DNA of 64,000 bases from Capnocytophaga felis (GTDB lineage: Bacteria; Bacteroidota; Bacteroidia; Flavobacteriales; Flavobacteriaceae): assembly GCF_009684755.1 (NCBI RefSeq), contig NZ_BLBC01000003.1, forward strand, positions 143,021 through 207,020, given 5' to 3'. Both the position numbers and the translations under genes were made by a program. Of this stretch, positions 1 through 11,187 are shown piece after piece (positions within the stretch are counted from its first letter, which is position 1; each line of letters opens with the position of its first letter). The notes under the pieces were generated by a model. That model searched no databases. It saw only the letters and a program-made list of their open reading frames with translations, and was not told the DNA's origin.

Positions 1-824
1 CTCCCTCCAACAGGGTTATCCCACGCTCTGTAATCCGGCTGTAAATCAAGCTTATATTTTTGAATATCTGACTTTAACCAATCTCCAAAAACAGGATGTG
101 AAGCCGTATAAAAATACACAACGTAATTGGGCTGTTCCGGACGATTATTTCTACCAATCATATCATAGTTCAAATACGCTTTAATATGATTTCGGAAAGA
201 ACAATTATTCGTAAAATACTTAGAACCAAGCAATCCTCTTTCTTCTCCGTCCCAAAAAGCAAATATAATCGTTCGCAAAGGCTGCTCTCCTGACATCTTA
301 AAAGCTTTTGCCAGTTGCAACACCGCCGAAACACCCGAAGCATTGTCATCCGCACCATTATATATTTGGTCCCCTTCAAGATATTTATCCATTCCCAAAT
401 GGTCATAATGAGCTCCGACGATAACATATTCATCTGTTTTTTTACCTTTTATCACCCCCAAAACATTTGCCATCTCCAAACGATAATGAGTATTGTTTTT
501 CAAACGATTGATAACAGAATCGACCACTGTGTATCTTTTCGATTCTTTAGACTGACTATCAACTCTATACGCAGAAAAATGTTGCAAATATCCATCAGAG
601 AAAAATGGTTCTATCCCAATTTGTCGCAATTGTGAAACAATGTAATTTCGAGCTATGCGTCCGCCCTGAAATCCTGATTCACGTCCTTCCAAAGCATCAT
701 CTGCCAAAAAATCAATATGTGCTTCTGCCGATTGTCTATTGATACTTTTCAATCCATCTTGAAGAGATTTTTGAGCGTAACCAACAGAAAAACAAAACAT
801 TAAAAATAAATAAATATATTTCAT
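1..824 (-). CDS. M28-family zinc peptidase, secreted (C terminus outside window)
   Basis: The coding sequence runs off the left edge; about 274 N-terminal codons are visible from the ATG at 824. Residues 1 to about 18 form a signal peptide ending near VGYAQ, so the product is exported. The zinc and catalytic motifs of M28 aminopeptidases are present in order: VGAHYDHLG (about residue 135), NGADDNASG (about 155) and FWDGEERG (about 190). Members of this family remove N-terminal amino acids using two zinc ions; the exact substrate cannot be read from the sequence. It starts 35 bp after the fmt stop on the same strand and probably shares the fmt transcript. The family is confident; the role (peptide scavenging in the periplasm) is inference. 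Confidence 0.88.
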   Translation of the reverse strand, partial: MKYIYLFLMFCFSVGYAQKSLQDGLKSINRQSAEAHIDFLADDALEGRESGFQGGRIARNYIVSQLRQIGIEPFFSDGYLQHFSAYRVDSQSKESKRYTVVDSVINRLKNNTHYRLEMANVLGVIKGKKTDEYVIVGAHYDHLGMDKYLEGDQIYNGADDNASGVSAVLQLAKAFKMSGEQPLRTIIFAFWDGEERGLLGSKYFTNNCSFRNHIKAYLNYDMIGRNNRPEQPNYVVYFYTASHPVFGDWLKSDIQKYKLDLQPDYRAWDNPVGG

Positions 825-859
825 CTTTAAAACTAATTTTGGTTGTTTATTTTTTATTT

Positions 860-1807
860 TCAAATGAACTTCGCTTCTTCATCAAAAGAAAACCCGTTTA
901 GCAAATCACTGGCTTTAATACGTTTTTTTCCAGGAATTTGCAATTCCAACAGATTAACAAAACCTTCTTTCACAGCTACATATATTTGTCTGTTTTGTAT
1001 TTTTATTTTTCCGTTAGGAAGAGAATGGCTTTCTTTCTGAAAAGTGGCATCATATATTTTTATATTCATTTCTTCTCCTTTGTGAAGCAAAATCGTCCAA
1101 GCAGTTGGGTACGGACTCATTCCCCGTATCAGCCTCTCAATAGCAATTCCTTCTTTCTCCCAATTTATTCTGCAAGTTTCCTTAAAAATCTTTGGTGCTT
1201 CTGCAAAAACATCATTCATAGGCTGTTTCCTTACTTTATGATTTCCTTTTTCTATTTCATCAACAGTTTTTAACACTAATTCTGCCCCTTGTATCATTAA
1301 CTTATCGTGCAGACTACCAGCGGTTTCTTTCTCCGAAATTACTGTTTCTGATTGTAGAATAATGGCTCCCGTATCTATCTTTTCATCAATAAAAAAAGTG
1401 GTAACTCCTGTTTTTTCCTCACCATTAATGATTGCCCAATTGATTGGTGCAGAGCCTCTGTAATTAGGTAATAATGAAGCGTGTAGATTAAATGTTCCGT
1501 ACTTTGGCAATTGCCAGACTACCTTTGGCAACATCCGGAAAGCAACAACAATCTGTAAATCAGGGTTTAATTCTTTTAATGAATTAACAAAATCTTCATT
1601 TTTTAAATTTGTTGGCTGAAAAACAGGTATTTGATTCTTTTCGGCATATATTTTCACTGGTGAAGATTGCAATTTTTGTCCACGACCAACATTTTTATCA
1701 GGTATTGTAACAACTCCAACCACATTGTACTCATTCTCAACTAACTGTTTTAAACTTTCCAATGCAAAATCAGGAGTTCCCATAAAAATTATTCTAAGAT
1801 TTTTCAT
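860..1807 (-). CDS. fmt: Methionyl-tRNA formyltransferase
   Basis: 315 aa, the normal length. It formylates the methionine on initiator tRNA using 10-formyl-tetrahydrofolate, in the cytosol. The N-terminal Rossmann-like formyltransferase domain (about 1-205) contains the catalytic triad N107, H109 (in FNLHASLLP) and D145 (in KIDTGAI), and the SLLPNYRG loop. The C-terminal OB-like tRNA-binding domain ends about residue 310. A CAAAAATA at 1860-1867 (TATTTTTG on the minus strand) is a plausible -7 element upstream. The M28 peptidase gene follows 35 bp downstream. It is divergent from the purine nucleoside phosphorylase gene, with 142 bp between the two starts. Nothing unusual was seen. Confidence 0.97.
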   Translation of the reverse strand: MKNLRIIFMGTPDFALESLKQLVENEYNVVGVVTIPDKNVGRGQKLQSSPVKIYAEKNQIPVFQPTNLKNEDFVNSLKELNPDLQIVVAFRMLPKVVWQLPKYGTFNLHASLLPNYRGSAPINWAIINGEEKTGVTTFFIDEKIDTGAIILQSETVISEKETAGSLHDKLMIQGAELVLKTVDEIEKGNHKVRKQPMNDVFAEAPKIFKETCRINWEKEGIAIERLIRGMSPYPTAWTILLHKGEEMNIKIYDATFQKESHSLPNGKIKIQNRQIYVAVKEGFVNLLELQIPGKKRIKASDLLNGFSFDEEAKFI

Positions 1808-1890
1808 TAATTATCTCTTTTAAAAAGTTTAAATTGTAAAATTTATAATTAACCTTCTGCAAAAATACTATTTTTTATGAAACTTATTAT

Positions 1891-1921
1891 TTGTATAAGT
1901 GTTTATTTTTACTTATCTTTG
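1891..1921 (+). promoter_or_regulatory. Bacteroidota-type promoter for the purine nucleoside phosphorylase gene
   Basis: TTG at 1891-1893, a 20-base spacer, then TATCTTTG at 1914-1921, matching the TTG/TAnnTTTG sigma factor consensus of the phylum. The start codon lies about 30 bases downstream. Confidence 0.75.
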
Positions 1922-1949
1922 CGAATAGAATCGTATAAAAATAAAGATT

Positions 1950-2774
1950 ATGGCAATCAACGAAAAAATAAACGAAACCGCACGCATCATACAATCTTAC
2001 ATTTCAGAACATACTCCTGAATTTGCAGTTATCTTAGGCTCAGGGCTTAGCAAATTACAAGATGAAGTGGAGGTTATTTCTGAAATAAAATATTCACATA
2101 TCCCAAATTTCCCAAAATCAACAGTATCAGGGCATACAGGAAAATTAATTTACGGAAAGATTGAAAATCGTTACGTTTTGATGATGGCTGGTAGGGTTCA
2201 TTATTATGAAGGATACTCTATGCAAGAAGTTACTTTCCCTATTCGCGTATTTCACAAACTGGGTATCAAGCGATTAATTCTTTCAAATGCGTCCGGAGGA
2301 GTAAATCCGAACTTCTCAATCGGAGATATTATGATTATTCGTGACCATATTAATTTATTTCCGGAACATCCTTTGCGAGGAAAAAATTTAGACCATTTTG
2401 GCGTTCGTTTTCCTGATATGAGCAAACCTTACAACCACAGAATGATTGCCGAACTGGAGGAAATAGCAAAAAACAATAATATAAAGGTACATAAAGGTGT
2501 TTATGTTGGGCTACAGGGTCCTTCGTTTGAAACTCCCGCTGAATATGGTATGATTCGAATTTTAGGCGGAGATGCTGTAGGAATGAGTACTGTACCTGAA
2601 ACGATTATCGCTCGTCACCAAAATATGGACGTTTGTGCAGTTTCTATAATCACAGACTTAGGAGGTCCGGAAATTTCACCAAATGTTTCCCACGAAGAGG
2701 TGCTAAATGCTGCAAATAAAGCTATGCCCAATGTGATTTTATTAGTAAAGAATCTTATAAAAAACTATAGATAA
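1950..2774 (+). CDS. Purine-nucleoside phosphorylase (trimeric, PNP I type)
   Basis: 274 aa, typical for the trimeric PNP class that cleaves inosine and guanosine with phosphate to the base plus ribose-1-phosphate (purine salvage, cytosol). Visible motifs: GSGLS at 30-34 (phosphate loop), GRVHYYEGY at 81-89, NASGG at 113-117 and a later MSTVPE segment (phosphate/ribose site). It has its own promoter upstream and a strong hairpin terminator downstream, so it is likely monocistronic. The choice of nucleobase cannot be settled by eye, though the family usually prefers 6-oxopurines. Confidence 0.94.
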   Translation: MAINEKINETARIIQSYISEHTPEFAVILGSGLSKLQDEVEVISEIKYSHIPNFPKSTVSGHTGKLIYGKIENRYVLMMAGRVHYYEGYSMQEVTFPIRVFHKLGIKRLILSNASGGVNPNFSIGDIMIIRDHINLFPEHPLRGKNLDHFGVRFPDMSKPYNHRMIAELEEIAKNNNIKVHKGVYVGLQGPSFETPAEYGMIRILGGDAVGMSTVPETIIARHQNMDVCAVSIITDLGGPEISPNVSHEEVLNAANKAMPNVILLVKNLIKNYR

Positions 2775-2796
2775 TACATATAAAATGTTAAAAAAC

Positions 2797-2840
2797 TCTG
2801 ATGAAAGATAAAATTTCACAATCTTTCATCAGAATTTTTC
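2797..2840 (+). terminator. Rho-independent terminator after the PNP gene
   Basis: 13-bp stem, TCTGATGAAAGAT at 2797-2809 pairing with ATCTTTCATCAGA at 2821-2833, followed by a T-rich run. Confidence 0.85.
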
Positions 2841-2913
2841 TTTTTAACTTTTCCATAACACAAGGTAAATCACCTTTTTTCTATGTTTGCACCTCAGTTG
2901 ATGAGATGATTAA

Positions 2914-4317
2914 ATGATGAACAGGCTACTACTTTTACTACTACTCCCTTCTTTTTTAATTTCTTGTAAAAACACTAAAGATGAAAATCGTGCCTTTTTG
3001 AAAGGATTTTTCCCTAATGCAAAGGATTCATTAGTAGTATTGTATCATAACAATAAACCTGTTGATACGGTTTTCTTTAATGAAAACAAGAAATTCTCAT
3101 TAAATTTGGAGATTAGTGAGGCTAAGTTGTATCATTTTGAGATTGATAACAACTACCAATACGTATTTTTGGAGCCAAACGATAGCTTAATTATTTCTGC
3201 TAATACACTAAATTTCCATCAAACTATATCATTTTCTGGAAGAGGTTCGGCTATTAACAGCTTTGTATCACAACAAATCAATGACTATGAGAAGGAAAAC
3301 CTTACTCTAAAGAAATTCAATCTGTTGCAACCGGACAGTTATAAAAAGAAAATGGATTCCGTGTACAATGCTAAGATGCAGATGTATGACGCCCTTCTGA
3401 AAGATAATCCGAAATTATCTGAAAAAGCAAAAAATATAGCTTTGGTGAGTGCTACTTTCCCTTTGTACAAGGAAATAGAGACTTATGCGTTTGTATTTCA
3501 AAAAGATAATCGAAATCCTGTTACAAGTTTTCTTCTACCCAAAAATTTCTACGAACACAGAAAGAAAATCAATTTTAATGATAATTTTTTAGAATATTTC
3601 CGTCCTTATTATGGATATATGGTTATGTTTACCAACAACTTAGCCTTAAAAAAATTAGGATTAAAATCGGGGCGTACCGATGTAAACAGAGAAGAAGACT
3701 TTCATTTGAAGAAAATTAAAGTTATCGATAGCATTTTCCCTTCTGGAAGTATGAGAGATAACTTGTACAGAAATGCTGCTTATTCTTATGTATTTAATAT
3801 TCAACACAATGGCGAATGTCAATGTTATGTTGATGAATTTAATAAATATAATGAGAATAACATACATAAATCAGAATTAGAATCTTTCTTTAAAAGTACA
3901 ATCGCTTTACAAACGGGAAGTATTCCTCCTGATTTTGAAATTATTGACCTTGAAAAAAATCGTAAATCCTTATCAAAAATAGTAAAACCTGAAATTACTG
4001 TTTATTACTTTTGGTCTGTAAATCAGCCTGAAATGTCAAGTTTGATTTTCAATAGAGTTTTACAGCTACGAACATTATTTCCTGAAGCTCAATTTACCGG
4101 AATTGATGTAGGGCAAAATGTTGATGAATGGCTTAAAAAAGCTCCTTCAGTTCAAGGAATTGAGCAGTTCCACGCAACTGATTTTACAGATTTATCACGT
4201 AAATTTCTCATCAATAACATTAGTCAAACTTTTATTCTTGGTCGAGATGCTCGGATTATTACAGCTTTTGAAGGTATCTTTAGCCCCAACATAGAAAAAA
4301 TTCTTCTGAATAATTAA
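2914..4317 (+). CDS. TlpA/thioredoxin-fold lipoprotein lacking the CXXC motif
   Basis: 467 aa. The N terminus is a lipoprotein signal with lipobox ISC (Cys at about residue 18), so the protein is anchored on the periplasmic side or outer membrane. Residues about 25-130 resemble the beta-rich DUF4369-type region that precedes thioredoxin-like domains in many Bacteroidota lipoproteins. From about residue 330 the chain looks like a TlpA-type thioredoxin fold (PPDFEIIDLEKN, then VYYFW). Where WCxxC is expected, about residues 366-374, the sequence reads FWSVNQPEM, so no redox cysteines are present. It is therefore unlikely to be a disulfide reductase. A TATGTTTG -7 element lies at 2882-2889. Function is unknown; the fold call is by motif pattern only. 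Confidence 0.7.
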   Translation: MMNRLLLLLLLPSFLISCKNTKDENRAFLKGFFPNAKDSLVVLYHNNKPVDTVFFNENKKFSLNLEISEAKLYHFEIDNNYQYVFLEPNDSLIISANTLNFHQTISFSGRGSAINSFVSQQINDYEKENLTLKKFNLLQPDSYKKKMDSVYNAKMQMYDALLKDNPKLSEKAKNIALVSATFPLYKEIETYAFVFQKDNRNPVTSFLLPKNFYEHRKKINFNDNFLEYFRPYYGYMVMFTNNLALKKLGLKSGRTDVNREEDFHLKKIKVIDSIFPSGSMRDNLYRNAAYSYVFNIQHNGECQCYVDEFNKYNENNIHKSELESFFKSTIALQTGSIPPDFEIIDLEKNRKSLSKIVKPEITVYYFWSVNQPEMSSLIFNRVLQLRTLFPEAQFTGIDVGQNVDEWLKKAPSVQGIEQFHATDFTDLSRKFLINNISQTFILGRDARIITAFEGIFSPNIEKILLNN

Positions 4318-4337
4318 AAGTCTTTCTAAAAAAGTGC

Positions 4338-4368
4338 TTGTTTTTATGTATTCTTTTGAGTATTTTTG
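4338..4368 (+). promoter_or_regulatory. Promoter for the YifB/ComM gene
   Basis: TTG at 4338-4340, 20-base spacer, TATTTTTG at 4361-4368. The ATG at 4387 lies about 18 bases beyond, which supports that start over an upstream in-frame TTG that would sit inside the promoter. Confidence 0.75.
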
Positions 4369-4386
4369 TGCTTAAATTTTCAATTT

Positions 4387-5922
4387 ATGCTTGTAAAAAT
4401 ATACGGGAGTGCTGTTTTTGGAGTAGAAGCCACCACCATCACCATTGAAGTAAATATCGACAAAGGCGTAGGTTATCATTTGGTGGGCTTGCCCGATGTT
4501 GCCATTAAAGAAAGTAGCTACCGTATTGGGGCGGCTTTACAAAACAACGGCTACAAGATTCCGGGTAAAAAGATTACTATCAATATGGCTCCTGCCGATA
4601 TGCGTAAGGAAGGCTCGGCATACGATTTGAGTTTCGCTATCGGGATTTTGGCTGCTAACGGACAAGTACAAGCTAATGATTTAGAGCAATATATCATTAT
4701 GGGAGAACTTTCTTTGGACGGAAGTTTACAACCCATAAAAGGAGCTTTACCCATTGCCATACAAGCACGAAAAGAAGGTTTTAAAGGCTTTATCCTACCT
4801 GCCCAAAACGCCAAAGAAGCTGCCATAGTTGATAATTTGGAAGTTTACGGAGTTGAAAATATTAAAGATGTTATTGATTTTTTCAATGGAGAAAAAACAC
4901 TCGAAAAAACGGAAATCGACACCCGAAAAGAGTTCTTCAAAAACTTAGATTTCCCCGAATTTGATTTTGCCGATGTTAAGGGGCAAGAATCCATAAAACG
5001 ATGTATGGAAATTGCAGCTGCAGGCGGGCATAACATTATTTTGATTGGTCCTCCGGGTTCAGGAAAAACAATGTTAGCCAAACGATTACCCAGCATTCTT
5101 CCGCCAATGACCTTGCACGAAGCCTTGGAAACCACCAAAATACATAGCGTCGTTGGGCGTATAAAAGACAGCGGACTTATGAGCAATCGTCCGTTTCGTA
5201 GTCCGCACCACACCATTTCGGATGTAGCTTTAGTAGGCGGCGGAGCTTACCCTCAACCGGGTGAAATCTCACTGGCTCATAACGGAGTGCTTTTCCTTGA
5301 TGAACTCCCTGAATTTAAACGTTCGGTTTTGGAAGTGATGCGTCAGCCTTTGGAAGACAGAGAAGTAACCATATCACGAGCTAAATTTTCGGTTACATAT
5401 CCGGCTTCGTTTATGTTGGTGGCAAGTATGAATCCCAGCCCCAGCGGTTATTTCAACGACCCCGACGCTCCCGTAACATCAACGCCCGCCGAAATGCAAC
5501 GTTATTTAAGTAAAATTTCAGGACCTTTGTTAGACCGAATCGATATTCATATTGAGGTAAATCCTGTTCCTTTCGAGAAACTTTCTTGTGAACAAAAAGC
5601 CGAAAGTAGTAACGTTATCCGCCAGCGAGTGATTGAAGCAAGAAATATTCAAACTGAGCGATTTAAAGAATATCCAAACATTCATTACAATGCTCAAATG
5701 AATACCAAACAAATCCGAAAATATTGCAAATTAGACGAAGCTTCGTTAGAACTTCTGAAAAATGCAATGCAACGGCTGAATCTTTCTGCACGTGCTTACG
5801 ACCGAATTCTAAAAGTAGCCCGAACCATTGCCGACTTGGAAAAATCTGAAAGTGTGAAACAACATCACATCGGCGAGGCAATTCAGTACCGAAGTTTGGA
5901 CAGGGAAGGCTGGCTGGGATAA
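4387..5922 (+). CDS. comM: YifB/ComM-family Mg-chelatase-like AAA+ ATPase
   Basis: 511 aa. The N-terminal Lon-protease-like/ChlI domain (about 1-170) is followed by the Mg-chelatase AAA+ core with Walker A GPPGSGKT at about 221-228, Walker B FLDELPEF, and a C-terminal Mg_chelatase_C segment containing LSARAYDRILKVARTIADL. ComM in naturally transformable bacteria is a hexameric helicase aiding branch migration of incoming DNA; in this organism the role is inferred from family. The start at 4387 gives the conserved MLVKIYGSA N terminus. The next gene begins 42 bp later on the same strand. Confidence 0.93.
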   Translation: MLVKIYGSAVFGVEATTITIEVNIDKGVGYHLVGLPDVAIKESSYRIGAALQNNGYKIPGKKITINMAPADMRKEGSAYDLSFAIGILAANGQVQANDLEQYIIMGELSLDGSLQPIKGALPIAIQARKEGFKGFILPAQNAKEAAIVDNLEVYGVENIKDVIDFFNGEKTLEKTEIDTRKEFFKNLDFPEFDFADVKGQESIKRCMEIAAAGGHNIILIGPPGSGKTMLAKRLPSILPPMTLHEALETTKIHSVVGRIKDSGLMSNRPFRSPHHTISDVALVGGGAYPQPGEISLAHNGVLFLDELPEFKRSVLEVMRQPLEDREVTISRAKFSVTYPASFMLVASMNPSPSGYFNDPDAPVTSTPAEMQRYLSKISGPLLDRIDIHIEVNPVPFEKLSCEQKAESSNVIRQRVIEARNIQTERFKEYPNIHYNAQMNTKQIRKYCKLDEASLELLKNAMQRLNLSARAYDRILKVARTIADLEKSESVKQHHIGEAIQYRSLDREGWLG

Positions 5923-5964
5923 CAATTCAAATTTTTGACTTTAATTTAAATACCCAAAAATATT

Positions 5965-6519
5965 ATGAAAACTTATCTTTCAATAATCATTCTGGCTTTA
6001 TTTTCAATATCTTGTAAATCAGATAAAGAACTAAGTTCAAGTGATGCCAAATACCTGATTTCAGCATATTTGGAAGAAAAACCCTTATACGAAACAGGAA
6101 AATTCAGCACGGACAAACAACGTCTTGAAGCAAAAAAAGATAAAGAACTCATCAAAGCTATTGAAAATCTGGTTGATGATGGCTATGTTGAAATCAACAA
6201 CGAAAAAATCAGAAAAAAATGGTTTTCAAAAGATAGCGTACACATCATCGAACCCACGCTCACAAAGCTGGCATTACCTTACATTATAAGTCATAACAAA
6301 AAAACTTCAATTGTAAAGACAATCATTTACAAACTAAATGAAGAACAAATAAATATTGAAAAAAACAACGAAAAAACAGCTGTCTGTACAGTTATTTTAG
6401 ACAAGGAAAAAACTCCTTTCTACCATTTTGGTAAAGACCCAAATCCAAAATTGACGTTTATCAGTCGTAAATTCAAATTGAAATATGATGAAAATTCAGG
6501 CTGGAAAATTGTAAAATAA
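5965..6519 (+). CDS. Small lipoprotein of unknown function
   Basis: 184 aa. A lipoprotein signal peptide ends in the lipobox SISC with Cys at about residue 17, followed by a charged lysine- and glutamate-rich body with no domain I recognise. The remainder is predicted soluble and would face the periplasm. It lies between comM and a membrane protein gene whose start is only 2 bp beyond its stop, suggesting the two are co-translated. I do not recognise a family. Confidence 0.75.
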   Translation: MKTYLSIIILALFSISCKSDKELSSSDAKYLISAYLEEKPLYETGKFSTDKQRLEAKKDKELIKAIENLVDDGYVEINNEKIRKKWFSKDSVHIIEPTLTKLALPYIISHNKKTSIVKTIIYKLNEEQINIEKNNEKTAVCTVILDKEKTPFYHFGKDPNPKLTFISRKFKLKYDENSGWKIVK

Positions 6520-6521
6520 AT

Positions 6522-6983
6522 ATGAAAAATTTAATTATTCTGACTCTTTTTCAGGCTCTTTCAAGTGTCATTTCGAGCATTTTAATTTCAAAAATGTCTT
6601 TCATTGGGCGAATTGGTATTAGCACAATGCATCGTGAATACTTGATTTTCAAAACGTGGTGGAAAACAGCTCTGTTGTTTTTTGCCGTTCAATTTATATT
6701 AATCCTGACGATGCAATTTTCAAAAAAGATAAATCAAAAATTTAAATTTTTCGTTTGTATTTTACTCATTATCATAGGAATAATAGGAACATATCTTACA
6801 TATCTTGATTTTACAACCACCAGCCATAAAATGATGAAATTCAGTTTCCATTCCGGTTTCTATTTATTCTGGTTAAGTTGGTTTGTAACTTGTTTGTATT
6901 TTCTATTTTTCAAAAAATATAAGAAAGAAGAAACTCCCCTTAATCCTTTAAAAAATCTGGAACAAGAATCCATTCAAGATTAA
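6522..6983 (+). CDS. Integral membrane protein of unknown function
   Basis: 153 aa with about four hydrophobic segments (about residues 3-24, 48-66, 78-98 and 112-130) and a charged C-terminal tail. It starts 2 bp after the preceding lipoprotein gene and ends 15 bp before menD, so it sits in a probable operon with both. I see no catalytic motif and do not recognise the family. Confidence 0.7.
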   Translation: MKNLIILTLFQALSSVISSILISKMSFIGRIGISTMHREYLIFKTWWKTALLFFAVQFILILTMQFSKKINQKFKFFVCILLIIIGIIGTYLTYLDFTTTSHKMMKFSFHSGFYLFWLSWFVTCLYFLFFKKYKKEETPLNPLKNLEQESIQD

Positions 6984-6998
6984 ACATTTCAAAATATT

Positions 6999-8672
6999 AT
7001 GAAGCGACCCGCCATAGAACTTGCACAAATGGTTATTCTTGCTTGCAAAGCAAAAAACATCAAACATATTGTAATATCACCCGGTTCGAGAAATGCTCCT
7101 TTAACCATCGGATTTTCAAACGATTCCTTTTTTACGTGCTACAGTGTTGTTGATGAACGTTGTGCTGCATTTTTTGCCTTAGGAATTGCACAACAGATAA
7201 AACATCCTGTGGCGATGGTCTGCACTTCCGGTTCGGCTTTGTTGAATTACTATCCTGCTGTAAGTGAGGCTTTTTACAGTGATATTCCTTTAGTTGTAAT
7301 TTCTGCTGATCGCCCTTTGGACAAAATCGATATCGGAGATGGTCAAACTATCCGTCAGCAAAATATTTTTGCCAATCACAGTGCTTATAATGCAAATTTG
7401 TCAGACAGGAAATTTAGCAATAAAAGTAATGAATATGAGCTAAATAGAGCTTTAAATACTGCCATAGAACGTCAAGCTCCCGTACATATAAACGTTCCTT
7501 TTGAAGAACCTTTGTATTTAACTACAGAAGAATCTTTTTATTTTGAAAATCAGCCTATTGAAAAAAGAAAGCCTTACATAAATCCCAAACAAAAAGCGGA
7601 TTTTATTAAAAATTGGAATCAATCATCAAAGAAAATGGTTTTAGTCGGAGTTTTATCTCCTAACAGTTTGGAAAATAAATACATAAATCTTTTAGCCAAT
7701 GATCCTTCCGTTTTAGTTTTAACCGAAACAACTTCAAATCTTCATAACGAAAATTTCATTCCTTATATTGATAAGTTATTGACTTTCACAGAAAAAGATG
7801 AAACCCTAAAAGAAAAATTACGCCCTGAATTATTACTTACTTTTGGAGGTTTGGTTGTTTCAAAAAAAATAAAACAATTTTTGCGTAAATTTCAGCCTAA
7901 ATTTCACTATCATATTGATTTACAAAAAGGATACGATTCATATTTTTGCTTGACAAACCATTTTCAAACAGATATAAATTTCTTTTTTAATAATTTAAGT
8001 CCTGAATTGCAAAAAAACAATACAAAATACAGAAGTAAATGGCTTAAAATCAATGAAGAAATTCATAAAAAACATTTGGAATATATTTCCGAAATTCCGT
8101 ATTCTGACTTGAGAATATACGAACTAATTTTCAGTAAAATCCCTAAAAATCAATTAGTTCAACTGAGTAACAGCTCCACAGTTCGTTATGCACAACTTTT
8201 TAAATCAGACCCTTCTTGGAAAATTTTTTGTAACCGAGGAACAAGCGGAATTGACGGAAGCATATCCACCGCCATTGGTGCCGCAGTAGGAAGCAAATCC
8301 GCTACTTTACTGATTACCGGAGATTTAAGTTTCTTTTATGACAGCAATGGACTTTGGAATAAATATATTCCGAAAAGTTTCCGTATCATACTGATTAACA
8401 ATCAAGGAGGAGGAATTTTCAGAATTTTACCGGGGGATAAATCCGACAAAAATTTTGAAACATATTTCGAAACGCCCCACCAACTTACTGCAGAGCATCT
8501 CTGCAAAATGTACGGATGGGGCTATTCTCAGACGAATGATTTAGAGTCTCTTGAAGCTGAATTAAAAAACTTTTTTGATGATTCTGAGCATCCTAAATTA
8601 TTGGAAATCAACACACCTCGATTGAAAAACGATAAAGTTTTGTTAAACTACTTTCATTTCTTGAAAAATTGA
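6999..8672 (+). CDS. menD: 2-succinyl-5-enolpyruvyl-6-hydroxy-3-cyclohexene-1-carboxylate synthase
   Basis: 557 aa, ThDP-dependent enzyme of menaquinone synthesis that joins isochorismate with the succinic semialdehyde unit from 2-oxoglutarate. Seen: the N-terminal pyrimidine-binding domain with SPGSRNAPL and DERCAAFFALG (activating Glu), and the C-terminal diphosphate-binding motif GDLSFFYDSNGLWN starting at about residue 441, followed by INNQGGGIF. The length is normal. No other men genes are next to it here. Menaquinone is the respiratory quinone of this phylum, so the gene is expected. Confidence 0.95.
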   Translation: MKRPAIELAQMVILACKAKNIKHIVISPGSRNAPLTIGFSNDSFFTCYSVVDERCAAFFALGIAQQIKHPVAMVCTSGSALLNYYPAVSEAFYSDIPLVVISADRPLDKIDIGDGQTIRQQNIFANHSAYNANLSDRKFSNKSNEYELNRALNTAIERQAPVHINVPFEEPLYLTTEESFYFENQPIEKRKPYINPKQKADFIKNWNQSSKKMVLVGVLSPNSLENKYINLLANDPSVLVLTETTSNLHNENFIPYIDKLLTFTEKDETLKEKLRPELLLTFGGLVVSKKIKQFLRKFQPKFHYHIDLQKGYDSYFCLTNHFQTDINFFFNNLSPELQKNNTKYRSKWLKINEEIHKKHLEYISEIPYSDLRIYELIFSKIPKNQLVQLSNSSTVRYAQLFKSDPSWKIFCNRGTSGIDGSISTAIGAAVGSKSATLLITGDLSFFYDSNGLWNKYIPKSFRIILINNQGGGIFRILPGDKSDKNFETYFETPHQLTAEHLCKMYGWGYSQTNDLESLEAELKNFFDDSEHPKLLEINTPRLKNDKVLLNYFHFLKN

Positions 8673-8710
8673 TTTAGTTTTACACTTTAATTATTAAAAC
8701 AAAAGTCAAT

Positions 8711-9055
8711 ATGAGTAAAAGAGACGAACTTATTGAATTGTATGCCAAAGACTTAAAAGAGAAATGTGGAGTAACTCCCGATTTAGATTTCTTAAAAAAA
8801 GTAACAATTGGTTTAGGTCCTTCAATCTACAACGCTGATGCTTCAACAGTTGCGGGTTCAGACAAAACGGAATTAGACCGTGTAAAACAAAATTTTTTGA
8901 TTAAAAAACTTGGCTTAAAAGACGGTCCGGAATTGGATAGTGCTATTGAATCTGTAATCGAAACTTACGGAAAATCAAACAAGAGTAAATATCGTGCAGT
9001 TATTTACTACTTATTGGCAAAACATTTCAAAAAAGAAGGAGTTTACGAAAAGTAA
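8711..9055 (+). CDS. DUF2853 family protein
   Basis: 114 aa, soluble, rich in Lys and Glu, with the family-like segments KDLKEKCGVTPD, GLGPSIYNADAS and YRAVIYYLLAKHF. The function of DUF2853 proteins is unknown. It follows menD by 38 bp and is closed by a strong terminator, so it may be the last gene of the menD transcript. There is no signal peptide or membrane segment. Confidence 0.85.
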   Translation: MSKRDELIELYAKDLKEKCGVTPDLDFLKKVTIGLGPSIYNADASTVAGSDKTELDRVKQNFLIKKLGLKDGPELDSAIESVIETYGKSNKSKYRAVIYYLLAKHFKKEGVYEK

Positions 9056-9071
9056 AACTTAAAAATTAGAA

Positions 9072-11116
<2,045 letters not shown>

Positions 11117-11141
11117 TAATTGTTAAACCTCTCTATTTTAC

Positions 11142-11174
11142 ATCGACCTCTTTTTTTGAGGTCGATTTTTTTAT
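11142..11174 (+). terminator. Terminator between ligA and birA
   Basis: ATCGACCTC at 11142-11150 pairs with GAGGTCGAT at 11158-11166, followed by a T run. It ends ligA; birA converges on it from the other strand. Confidence 0.88.
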
Positions 11175-11187
11175 AAAACATTAAAAA

